From: Saprospiraceae bacterium
GTDB lineage: Bacteria > Bacteroidota > Bacteroidia > Chitinophagales > Saprospiraceae
Assembly (NCBI GenBank): GCA_016711125.1
Contig: JADJTQ010000001.1
Span: 744,001-808,000, forward strand
DNA: 64,000 nucleotides
Direction of reading: 5' to 3'
Shown: positions 58,223-64,000 of the stretch, in pieces
Position numbering within the stretch: position 1 is the stretch's first letter
How the letters are laid out: every line of letters starts with the position of its first letter
Notes under the pieces: model-generated
What the model saw: the letters and a program-made list of their open reading frames with translations, nothing else
What the model was told of the DNA's origin: nothing
Database searches by the model: none
Program-made: the position numbers and the translations under genes

Positions 58223-58540
58223 ATGAGGGTAATCGCATTAAGTACATTGAAAAAATTCTGGAACAAGAATAAAGATGCCAAGGAGCAACTGCTTGCTTGG
58301 AACAGAGAAGTCGGATTAGCGGACTGGTCAAATTCAAACGAACTCAAGGCAAAATTTGGTACTGCTTCCATCATTACATCCAGGCGAGTTGTATTTAATG
58401 TCAATGGAAATAGGTATCGACTAATAGTAGATATCGAATACCGCTTGGGAATCATCTTCATAGTTTGGGTGGGGACTCATAAACAATATGATAAAATTGA
58501 TGCAAAAGAAATAGAATATGTTAAGACCAATAAAGAGTGA
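58223..58540 (+). CDS. higB: HigB-type mRNA interferase toxin
   Basis: 105 residues from ATG 58,223 (MRVIALSTLKKFWNKN). WNREVGLADWSNSNELKAKF, VVFNVNGNRYRLIVDIEYRL and IVWVGTHKQYDKIDAKEIEY are diagnostic of the HigB_toxin family. Translated message is cleaved on ribosomes. It overlaps the antitoxin start by 23 bp. Confidence 0.9.
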   Translation: MRVIALSTLKKFWNKNKDAKEQLLAWNREVGLADWSNSNELKAKFGTASIITSRRVVFNVNGNRYRLIVDIEYRLGIIFIVWVGTHKQYDKIDAKEIEYVKTNKE

Positions 58541-58891
58541 AGAGCAATACGAATCCTACCTTGAACAGGCATATCGATTAATGCAGATGGATCTCAAACC
58601 GAATTCTAAAGAAGCAGATGATTTGGAATTACTAAGCATTTTAATCGAGAACTATGAAAAGGACCACTATCCGATGGATCCACCCCATCCAATTGAAGCT
58701 ATACTTTTCGACTGGATCAAATGAATATGAATAAAACTGAGTTGACTAAAATCCTAGGATCTAGAAGTAGAACAAGTGAAATCTTATCCGGAAAAAGAAA
58801 ATTGAGTCTTGGGATGATTCGTAAACTAAACGAACTCCTAGGAATCCCTGCTGAGGTTTTAATCAGAGATTACAAGGTAGAACACGCATGA
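58518..58891 (+). CDS. higA: HigA-type antitoxin in two overlapping ORFs
   Basis: ORF 1 (58,518-58,724, 68 codons) carries the N-terminal YLEQAYRLMQ and the conserved YPMDPPHPIEAILFDWIK. ORF 2 (58,721-58,891, 56 codons, too short for ordinary ORF lists) is the helix-turn-helix: LTKILGSRSRTSEILSGKRK, then GIPAEVLIRDY. The two overlap as ATGA. Joined at ATCAAATGAAT by rereading one A, the product aligns without a gap to one-piece HigA proteins, so this is either a lost A in an AAAA run or a -1 shift. Counted here as one gene. Confidence 0.82.
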
Positions 58892-58952
58892 TAACAATAT
58901 GGATCATGCCATACTCCCTTTGGTCGTACGTGCAGATCCATTAACCGTTCTC
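58890..58952 (+). other. attC of the higBA cassette
   Basis: R'' GCATGATAAC is the exact reverse complement of the cassette start GTTATCATGC (58,161). Stem TATGGATCATGCC / GTGCAGATCCATTA. R' GTTCTC at 58,947. Confidence 0.83.
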
Positions 58953-58966
58953 TCCCATTCTTTGAC

Positions 58967-58997
58967 TTGCATCATTCATAAAAATGTACTTACTTTG
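58967..58997 (+). promoter_or_regulatory. Promoter of the mazEF cassette
   Basis: TTG (58,967-58,969), 20 bp, TTACTTTG (58,990-58,997; 7 of 8 to TAnnTTTG). The mazE ATG is 22 bp downstream. Confidence 0.6.
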
Positions 58998-59018
58998 TAA
59001 TAACGTAAATTATGAATT

Positions 59019-59255
59019 ATGCAAGCCAAAATAATAAGAATAGGGAACTCAAAGGGACTAAGGCTCAGTAAAACAATTCTGGACAAGTACGAAATCAAGG
59101 ATAAGGTGGAACTGGTCTTGGAGGAAGACTACCTTGTGCTTAAAGCTGTATCGACCCCCCGAGAAGGATGGGAACAGAAATTTAAGAAGATGCATGAATT
59201 AGGACATGATAGCTTGCTAATCGACGATGTCTTTGACGATGAACATTTTGAATAA
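59019..59255 (+). CDS. mazE: MazE/AbrB-type antitoxin
   Basis: 78 residues. The swapped-hairpin AbrB domain is QAKIIRIGNSKGLRLSKTIL with VELVLEEDYLVLKAV; the acidic C-terminus (HDSLLIDDVFDDEHFE) is the toxin-binding tail. The stop shares one base with the mazF start. Confidence 0.9.
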   Translation: MQAKIIRIGNSKGLRLSKTILDKYEIKDKVELVLEEDYLVLKAVSTPREGWEQKFKKMHELGHDSLLIDDVFDDEHFE

Positions 59256-59578
59256 TGGAGGTGAACCAATATCAAATTGTGACTGTGAACCTGGATCCAA
59301 CCATTGGTAGCGAAATAAAGAAGACAAGGCCATGTATAGTGATTTCACCAGATGAGATGAATAGACATCTGAGCACTGTGGTAATTGCCCCTTTGACTTC
59401 CACCAAGAAGAATTATCCAACTCGCGTAAAAGTATTGATTGAAAATAGAGTTAGTCGCATAGCGTTGGACCAAATTCGGACAATAGATAAGATGAGAATC
59501 GTACGCACTGGGGACCAGATAAGTACAAAAGAAATAATAGAAGTCAAGTCAATAATACGAAGAATGTACGTTGAATAG
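59255..59578 (+). CDS. mazF: MazF/PemK-type endoribonuclease toxin
   Basis: 107 residues. VTVNLDPTIGSEIKKTRPCI (substrate loop with conserved Arg), VIAPLTSTKKNYPTRV (conserved Thr/Ser) and LDQIRTIDKMRIV are all family landmarks. Cuts mRNA at short sequence motifs when freed from MazE. Coupled to mazE. Confidence 0.92.
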   Translation: MEVNQYQIVTVNLDPTIGSEIKKTRPCIVISPDEMNRHLSTVVIAPLTSTKKNYPTRVKVLIENRVSRIALDQIRTIDKMRIVRTGDQISTKEIIEVKSIIRRMYVE

Positions 59579-59587
59579 AAAACGGGA

Positions 59588-59653
59588 GAGAACAATGCAT
59601 CACCATGTCAGCCACCCATGCGGGATGGCCGCCAGGTATGCTTGGCCGTTATA
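59588..59653 (+). other. attC of the mazEF cassette
   Basis: R'' GGGAGAGAAC is the exact reverse complement of the cassette start GTTCTCTCCC (58,947). This pair departs from the common GTTATxx type, so the match is telling. R' GTTATA at 59,648. Confidence 0.87.
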
Positions 59654-59677
59654 GCCAATGATAAGACGACACGAACA

Positions 59678-60388
59678 ATGATAGCAAAAGACCAAAATAT
59701 AGCCTTGTTGACAGTTGGGAATTCCGCTTTGAATAATTGCGACTGGACAGACTATGCTAACTATTGCTTTGACAGAGAAAAAGGTTTACGAAAAGAAGCG
59801 TTTAGACATCTTGACAACTTTTTGAAATCAACCGTAAACTGGACGTTTGAAAAGAAAATAGAATTTGTAAAATTTCTGTTTCCATTCTTTGAGACAGTTG
59901 AAGATGCTGATTATGGACCTTTTCCTCAACCATTAAGTGACAAGCTGATTAAAACGACTTTAATAAAATGGTGTGAAATTGAAAAGACTGACGGTAATCC
60001 ATTTCGTTGGTATGGAAAATATTATCGAAGTGACGAGCATCTATTTAGAGCATTAGAAATTAATCCAGCGGACGACTTAGCAAGACAGACAATTTTAAGT
60101 TGGTGGACATACAACATTTATTATTCAGTTCATCATTTGCCCAAAGGCTATATTGGAGAACCTTTTGACGACATAAAACTTGGAGAAAAAATAAAGGAGC
60201 AAATTCAGCAATTAACGAAACCTGAACTGAAAGAACACTGGTCGAAAGAACTGGAAGAAGATTTAGAACTTGTGAGAAATTACATTGACTGGAAAGCCTC
60301 TGGAGATCTTGACTTTGAAAAATGGGGGCAAGAAAATAAAAGACAAACTGGTTACGGGCTGACAAGAACTTACTACTATGAAAAATAG
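59678..60388 (+). CDS. Protein of unknown function, copy 2 (MIAKDQN family)
   Basis: 236 residues from ATG 59,678; near-identical to the product at 48,859-49,569 (differences include Cys to Phe in FVK(C/F)LFPFF and Ser-Ser to Tyr-Tyr in NIY). The cassette 59,649-60,523 has the same start, spacing and attC family as copy 1, 10.8 kb away. Confidence 0.75.
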   Translation: MIAKDQNIALLTVGNSALNNCDWTDYANYCFDREKGLRKEAFRHLDNFLKSTVNWTFEKKIEFVKFLFPFFETVEDADYGPFPQPLSDKLIKTTLIKWCEIEKTDGNPFRWYGKYYRSDEHLFRALEINPADDLARQTILSWWTYNIYYSVHHLPKGYIGEPFDDIKLGEKIKEQIQQLTKPELKEHWSKELEEDLELVRNYIDWKASGDLDFEKWGQENKRQTGYGLTRTYYYEK

Positions 60389-60398
60389 AAGCACTGGC

Positions 60399-60528
60399 TA
60401 TAACAGCACCTACAAGAAATTGGCGGTTCAGTGGCTAAATGAAGCTTTGTGCTTCGTATAAAGTTTTGTGGTGGCAGACAGTTTAGTGCTTCGAAATCGC
60501 CAACTTCTTTTAGCTGCAAACCGTTATA
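60399..60528 (+). other. attC (130-bp family) of the MIAKDQN cassette, copy 2
   Basis: R'' CTGGCTATAAC against GTTATAGCC. Same body as the site at 49,580, with TTCTTTTAGCTGC in place of TTCTTGTAGCTG. R' at 60,523. Confidence 0.85.
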
Positions 60529-60564
60529 GGGCATGACACCAAAAGAGAAAAACTACCGAATTGC

Positions 60565-60594
60565 TTGCAGAAGTGGGAATAATCGACTACCTTG
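60565..60594 (+). promoter_or_regulatory. Possible promoter of the Gp49/XRE cassette
   Basis: TTG (60,565-60,567), 20 bp, then TACCTTG (60,588-60,594), which is TACCTTTG minus one T. Either a weak box or another homopolymer error. Confidence 0.4.
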
Positions 60595-60597
60595 TAA

Positions 60598-61020
60598 TTA
60601 ACCTATAGCTTAATTCTGAAACGAACAGCAATAGTACTGAAGGAATCAACTGATGGGCGAAAGGCCATTTGCATTGATGAGGATAACGCATCAGCAATCC
60701 TGTCGTACATAGAGAAAGACGAGAGACATCGAAAGAAATTCAGATTCATTTGTGACTTGATACTCGCAGGGCTTAGAAATACGGAGATTTATGATAAGGA
60801 GGACATAACCTCCAAGAGTAAAAGAGTTACGGCGATGAAGTTCTTCAAGGGGCAAGAGAATGATCGTATCTATTGCATTGAACAGCGTATTGACAACAAG
60901 CTTTACACAATTATTTGCGTCGAACTTGTACAAAGGAAGAAGACTACGGGTATCAACAAGAAAATAAAAGCAATTATCGAACGCATAGCAAAATATGAGT
61001 ACGAAATCAAAAGAACTTAA
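60598..61020 (+). CDS. Gp49/RelE-like toxin, start uncertain
   Basis: The frame is open from 60,598, after a stop, to 61,020 (140 codons), but it has no ATG or GTG before ERHRKKFRFICDLILAGLRN; the first TTG (60,757) would cut into the fold. KVTAMKFF-type strand (RVTAMKFFKGQENDRIYCIE), LYTIICVELVQRKKTTGINK and a basic C-terminus fit the Gp49-like toxins. A lost start through an indel is likely. Overlaps the XRE gene by 26 bp. Confidence 0.65.
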   Translation, partial: LTYSLILKRTAIVLKESTDGRKAICIDEDNASAILSYIEKDERHRKKFRFICDLILAGLRNTEIYDKEDITSKSKRVTAMKFFKGQENDRIYCIEQRIDNKLYTIICVELVQRKKTTGINKKIKAIIERIAKYEYEIKRT

Positions 61021-61393
61021 AGCAAGATTCGAACATATAATGGCATTCGAATCGAAGGATGACCAACTTGAACATGAAGCCAAAGTTCTCATGTTCAAAT
61101 TCCTGAGTCTCATCGAAGAAGAAATGGACAAATCAGGAATGAGTAAAAAGGAACTCGCAGAATTGCTAAATACATCACCGAGTTATGTCACTCAACTTTT
61201 CCGTGGTCAAAAGACCATTAACCTACTTACCCTAGCTAAATTTCAACATATATTCGGAATGGAATTTAGAATAATTAGTAAGAAGGTCGATCAAAAGAGC
61301 ACAAGCAAGGAAGGAAAGGGAAAACAGTCGAATAAGGTCGTTAAGAAAAGATCTGTGACAAATAAAAAACGCGTGAGTGATCACGCCCTATAA
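60995..61393 (+). CDS. XRE-family antitoxin with long basic tail
   Basis: 132 residues. A helix-turn-helix at about 48-88 (MSKKELAELLNTSPSYVTQL, FRGQKTINLLTLAKFQ), then a Lys-rich tail (KSTSKEGKGKQSNKVVKKRS) that is unusually long for the family. Partner of the upstream toxin. Confidence 0.82.
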   Translation: MSTKSKELKARFEHIMAFESKDDQLEHEAKVLMFKFLSLIEEEMDKSGMSKKELAELLNTSPSYVTQLFRGQKTINLLTLAKFQHIFGMEFRIISKKVDQKSTSKEGKGKQSNKVVKKRSVTNKKRVSDHAL

Positions 61394-61455
61394 CAGGCTG
61401 CGATGATGCCAGCCGCCCATTCGGGACGGCCGTCACATGCAGCCAGGACGTTACT
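61389..61455 (+). other. attC of the Gp49/XRE cassette
   Basis: R'' CGCCCTATAAC against GTTATAGGGC (60,523). Stem GGCTGCGATGATGCCAGCCG / CGGCCGTCACATGCAGCC around CCCATTCGGGA. R' GTTACT at 61,450. Confidence 0.85.
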
Positions 61456-61529
61456 TGCCACTTTTTATCCATCTCAGTTGCAATAAGACTTGCGCAAAAG
61501 ATTCTTATATTCGAAAAAACAAAAACCCT

Positions 61530-62384
61530 TTGATTATAAAACAAGCAATACTTCTAATCTTTGTATATACTATTTGCTCATTTACCATCGTCTACAGCCA
61601 GGAAAAGTTGGAGATAGAAGGTGCCATCGTAATCAAGAATTCAGAAGATGGTACACCCGTTCCAGGCACTATTCGTTTCAATCCCACTACGAATGATTTT
61701 GAGGGCTGGAATGGTTTGCAATGGGTGTCACTGACGGGCTTTCAATATGAGATCGGTGAGATGATGGATCAGGACGGAAATACCTATCCTACTGTAATGA
61801 TTGGTACGCAGGAATGGATGGCTAAAAACCTGAGGACCACTACATATTACAATGGTGATGATATTTCACTGATCGGAAATGATGCAGTGGGAGATGCTGC
61901 CTGGACTGCTGCAAACTATGGTGCCTATGCAGTTTATGATACAACGGGGACAGGTTATCAGTCTTTTGATGTAAATGAATTTGGGAATGTATATAATTGG
62001 TATGCGGTCAACGATGGAAGAGGTCTTTGTCCGACAGGCTGGCATGTGCCCAGTGGAGATGATGTGAATTCTGAATGGAAGACTTTGAGAGACTTTCTTG
62101 GAGGTTTAGGTGTGGCCGGAGGCCCAATGAAAGAAGCAGGCACTGCGCATTGGAATAGTCCGAATCAGGGTGCTACCAACTCAAGCGGCTTTACAGGTCT
62201 TCCCGGCGGCTTCCGCCTCAGCGATGGCTCGTTCAGTAGTCTTGGTTCCATCGCATTCCTGTGGAGTTCGACAGAGGCTGGAGCTAATGCCTGGTACCGC
62301 AACCTGAGCTCCGGCTTTGCCAGTGTGGGCGAGTTCATCGGTGTAAAGAGGTTGGGTTTTTCGGTTCGTTGCTTGAGGGATTGA
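61530..62384 (+). CDS. Secreted FISUMP-domain (C-type lectin-like) protein, probable retroelement target
   Basis: 284 residues from TTG 61,530, which starts a signal (IIKQAILLIFVYTICSFTIV, cut after SQ); an ORF from 61,437 begins inside the attC and is rejected. Residues about 90-280 are the FISUMP domain: TYPTVMIGTQEWMAKNLRTT, NEFGNVYNWYAVNDGRGLCP, GWHVPSGDD and WSSTEAGANAWYRNLSSGFA ending GFSVRCLRD. That ending, with W/Y/N positions in front of it, is the form of variable regions in diversity-generating retroelement targets. An avd remnant and hairpins lie just downstream. Confidence 0.82.
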   Translation: MIIKQAILLIFVYTICSFTIVYSQEKLEIEGAIVIKNSEDGTPVPGTIRFNPTTNDFEGWNGLQWVSLTGFQYEIGEMMDQDGNTYPTVMIGTQEWMAKNLRTTTYYNGDDISLIGNDAVGDAAWTAANYGAYAVYDTTGTGYQSFDVNEFGNVYNWYAVNDGRGLCPTGWHVPSGDDVNSEWKTLRDFLGGLGVAGGPMKEAGTAHWNSPNQGATNSSGFTGLPGGFRLSDGSFSSLGSIAFLWSSTEAGANAWYRNLSSGFASVGEFIGVKRLGFSVRCLRD

Positions 62385-62389
62385 GTAGC

Positions 62390-62500
62390 GAGTCCCGCCC
62401 GATTAGGGCGGCGCAAAGGTCCGGGGAACCTTTGAGTGATGAAACCCTGTCCGTCCGGCCAGGCAGGCGCGAAGCGGACGGGCGGCCTTGACTATTTGAC
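62390..62500 (+). other. Hairpins downstream of the FISUMP variable region
   Basis: CCCGCCC-GATTA-GGGCGG (about 62,394-62,412), CAAAGGT-CCGGGGA-ACCTTTG (about 62,414-62,435) and CCGTCCG ... CGGACGG (about 62,450-62,481) follow the stop closely. Retroelement target genes often have such structures after the variable region. Confidence 0.55.
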
Positions 62501-62543
62501 TATTTAAATAACATCCTTAAGCAGTCGATTTTCATTTAAGTAA

Positions 62544-62642
62544 ATGGGTCTACACAGTGAATTACCGGTTTATAAAGCAAGTTATGATTTGCTACTTACC
62601 AACTTTGAATTTACTAGGGATTTTAAAAAAGAGTACAAATAA
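62544..62642 (+). pseudogene. avd: Truncated avd (diversity-generating retroelement accessory) gene
   Basis: 32 codons: MGLHSELPVYKASYDLLL then TNFEFTRDFKKEYK, which matches the start of Avd-type four-helix-bundle proteins; the remaining three quarters are missing. No reverse transcriptase or template repeat was seen. It ends abruptly at an AAATAATAG junction. Confidence 0.65.
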
Positions 62643-62730
62643 TAGTTAGAGACGGTGGACACTTTATGATTGTGGACAGGGCTGAAGAATTGTCAAAAAT
62701 TCTAGAGGAACAATTTGAAAACGCAGGATA
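62643..62730 (+). pseudogene. C-terminal scrap of another gene (hydrolase-like)
   Basis: The frame VRDGGHFMIVDRAEELSKIL then EEQFENAG runs into a stop next to the attC. GGHFMIVDRAEELSK resembles the final His region of alpha/beta hydrolases. It is probably what remains of the cassette gene that owned the attC at 62,727. Confidence 0.45.
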
Positions 62731-62792
62731 ACATGCGGTCATGACGTCAGCTGGGCTATCGCCACAGCCGCCGCATACCGCTAGACGTTGGT
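62727..62792 (+). other. attC at the end of the FISUMP/avd segment
   Basis: R'' GCAGGATAAC predicts a cassette start GTTATCCTGC, but the segment starts GTTACTTGCC (61,450), so two cassettes are probably joined here. Stem ATGCGG/CCGCAT around CAGCTGGGCTATCGCCACAG. R' GTTGGT at 62,787. Confidence 0.78.
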
Positions 62793-62813
62793 GGTAATTC
62801 TTGAAAACAAAAG

Positions 62814-62844
62814 TTGTCTAAATAAGCAACATTTCTTATCTTTA
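62814..62844 (+). promoter_or_regulatory. Promoter of the DUF4160/DUF2442 cassette
   Basis: TTG (62,814-62,816), 20 bp, TATCTTTA (62,837-62,844; 7 of 8). The first start codon is 14 bp downstream, behind GGAGG. Confidence 0.6.
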
Positions 62845-62857
62845 CCTAAAATGGAGG

Positions 62858-63097
62858 ATGCCAACCATATTTATACTTGACTCAATAAAGATTCTTGTAT
62901 TTTTTGAGGATCACAATCCGCCCCATTTTCATGCTATTTACAACGAGTATGAAGAACTCATACTAATACCGAGTTGGGAAAGTTTGAGGGGGAGCATCCC
63001 TGCCAAACAAAAAAGGAAATTGGTAGAATGGTTGGCTTCGAACACGAATTTTATTGTTCAGAAATGGAATGAATTTAATCCAGATAGCGAAATATGA
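62858..63097 (+). CDS. DUF4160 protein (toxin-antitoxin-associated)
   Basis: 79 residues, a full-length DUF4160: MPTIFILDSIKILVFFEDHN, PPHFHAIYNEYEELI and RKLVEWLASN. A GGAGG box lies right before the ATG. DUF4160 and DUF2442 genes are regularly paired and treated as a toxin-antitoxin-like module; the biochemical role is not settled. Overlaps the next gene by 4 bp. Confidence 0.88.
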   Translation: MPTIFILDSIKILVFFEDHNPPHFHAIYNEYEELILIPSWESLRGSIPAKQKRKLVEWLASNTNFIVQKWNEFNPDSEI

Positions 63098-63615
63098 AAG
63101 GTTTACGCAATGTACCGCGAATACTTAAGATCAACAAGGTAAGGGGATACCAGGTGTCCTGTCTTTTCAATAACGGGGAATCACGACTAATTGATTTCAA
63201 AGCATTTTTTAGTAGAAAGAAACTTAGAAAGGACCATCCTGCAAGAATTCTTCTGAACGACATCACAGAATTCCGAAAAATAGAGATAATCGAAAATACC
63301 ATTGGGTGGAAGAATGTTGGAATGATACTAAAGGATATGGAAGGTAATGATCAATTCTATTATTTTGATCTGGATCCTATCGTTCTTTATGAGTTTAGTC
63401 GTGCAGACGAATCGAGAACCCTCAAAATTGGACAACTAATAAAGAATGAACGGAAAAGAGCTGGTTTGACTCAAGAGGAATTGGCAAAGAGAAGTGGAAC
63501 AAGCAAGCACTACATATCCAGATTAGAAAATAATAAATCAGATATAGAACTGTTGACCTTGAAGAAGATAATAGAAGCAGGTCCGGGTAGAGATTTAAAA
63601 ATTCAGATCCAATAA
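63094..63615 (+). CDS. DUF2442 protein fused to an XRE helix-turn-helix
   Basis: 173 residues. Residues 1-90 are DUF2442 (RVLKINKVRGYQVSCLFNNG-type start, LIDFKAFF, GWKNVGMILKDMEG). Residues about 110-165 are an XRE domain (ERKRAGLTQEELAKRSGTSK, HYISRLENNKSDIELLTLKK). The fusion suggests an autoregulating antitoxin for the DUF4160 partner. Confidence 0.88.
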   Translation: MKGLRNVPRILKINKVRGYQVSCLFNNGESRLIDFKAFFSRKKLRKDHPARILLNDITEFRKIEIIENTIGWKNVGMILKDMEGNDQFYYFDLDPIVLYEFSRADESRTLKIGQLIKNERKRAGLTQEELAKRSGTSKHYISRLENNKSDIELLTLKKIIEAGPGRDLKIQIQ

Positions 63616-63635
63616 CCTGGTGAGATGTAACTAGC

Positions 63636-63698
63636 ACCAACACAATGGATGACGCCAGACTTCCTTCGGTCGTCCGAGCGCATCCACCATACGTTGCA
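63636..63698 (+). other. attC of the DUF4160/DUF2442 cassette
   Basis: R'' CTAGCACCAAC against GTTGGTGGTA (62,787). Stem ATGGATGACGCC / GAGCGCATCCACCAT around CTTCCTTCGGTCG. R' GTTGCA at 63,693. Confidence 0.83.
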
Positions 63699-63861
63699 TG
63701 ACAATTGGGTCGGCTCCGTGGACTGTGAGGACTGACGGCCAAATTCGTAGACAAAACCAAATGACACGTTCTGCATGGCTAGTCTGTAGACAATTTTTAC
63801 ATGGTGGAGAGCTTTTACAATTGTAGAGAATCAATAGTAAATAATCGACCAGAATAATTAT

Positions 63862-64000
63862 ATGAAAAAATACTGTTTAATTCTTTTACTTGTTTTTACC
63901 CATCAATCTTGGTGCTATTCACAGACTGATGATGTAATTAAAGTAAGATTGGACAGTTTATCGGATTCTAAGTACATGAAACCCGAACAACTTAGTGATG
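63862..64000 (+). CDS. Exported protein, cut by the window edge
   Basis: The first 46 codons are visible: signal MKKYCLILLLVFTHQSWC then YSQTDDVIKV, cleaved near residue 21. It lies 168 bp into the cassette beginning at 63,694. The array therefore continues beyond the window. Function cannot be judged. Confidence 0.6.
   Translation, partial: MKKYCLILLLVFTHQSWCYSQTDDVIKVRLDSLSDSKYMKPEQLSD

Noticed and set aside
1..64000. rRNA or tRNA genes
   Set aside because: No tRNA-like cloverleaf with CCA-proximal stem or rRNA-like conserved stretch was recognised by reading; a tRNAscan or Infernal run would be needed to exclude them fully.

Overview
The window reads as a chromosome segment of a member of the Bacteroidota, probably Saprospiria- or Chitinophagia-like; the family cannot be fixed from sequence alone. 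The signs are moderate-to-high A+T content, the TTG-N20-TAnnTTTG promoter pattern, a GLPGLI-family protein, a FISUMP-domain protein, a DUF1080 lipoprotein, and YSQTHRCWYLP-type tyrosine recombinases. Many conserved genes carry single-base gains or losses, mostly in homopolymers, so the sequence may come from incompletely polished long reads.

Positions 1-19,300 are ordinary chromosome: a secreted protein, a nucleoside hydrolase, a sterol-desaturase-like enzyme, two DEAD-box helicases, a DUF1080 lipoprotein, a threonine/serine dehydratase, a CAP-domain protein, a formyltransferase, a beta-propeller lipoprotein, a nitrilase-family amidohydrolase, an XdhC-like protein, a sulfotransferase-like protein, a sugar isomerase, and a SufU-SufS pair in which sufS is frameshifted. 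Two decayed gene relics lie at 9.4-9.9 kb and 11.4-11.6 kb.

From about 19.6 kb onward the window looks like one large integron-type system. A 580-residue tyrosine recombinase (19,580-21,322) has three N-terminal repeats and reads toward the array. A candidate primary recombination site lies about 40 bp downstream, at 21,365. A type I restriction-modification locus follows (hsdM, hsdS, a RecD-like helicase, hsdR and a YgjP-like metallopeptidase, 21.5-33.3 kb). After it come about 37 recognisable attC sites between 33.4 and 63.7 kb. In almost every cassette the first 6-10 bases after the G^TT cut are the reverse complement of that cassette's own R'' box, as the circular-cassette model requires. 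The same rule links 21,365 to the first attC at 33,418, so the whole 12.2-kb restriction locus may be a single giant cassette.

The array holds sixteen copies of a roughly 393-bp cassette with no conserved ORF; nine are consecutive and copies are shuffled in order. It also holds six toxin-antitoxin-type modules (HicAB, two HigBA-like, MazEF, a Gp49/XRE pair and DUF4160-DUF2442/XRE), a DHFR/ArsR/SRPBCC operon with a clear operator, duplicated cassettes encoding a membrane protein and a protein of unknown function, and a fragment of a diversity-generating retroelement (FISUMP target plus truncated avd). All cassette genes lie on the + strand. An IS630 element and an IS91-like element (HUH transposase plus tyrosine recombinase), both on the - strand, interrupt the array at 44.3-47.8 kb. 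The array runs off the right edge of the window. No rRNA, tRNA or CRISPR array was seen.
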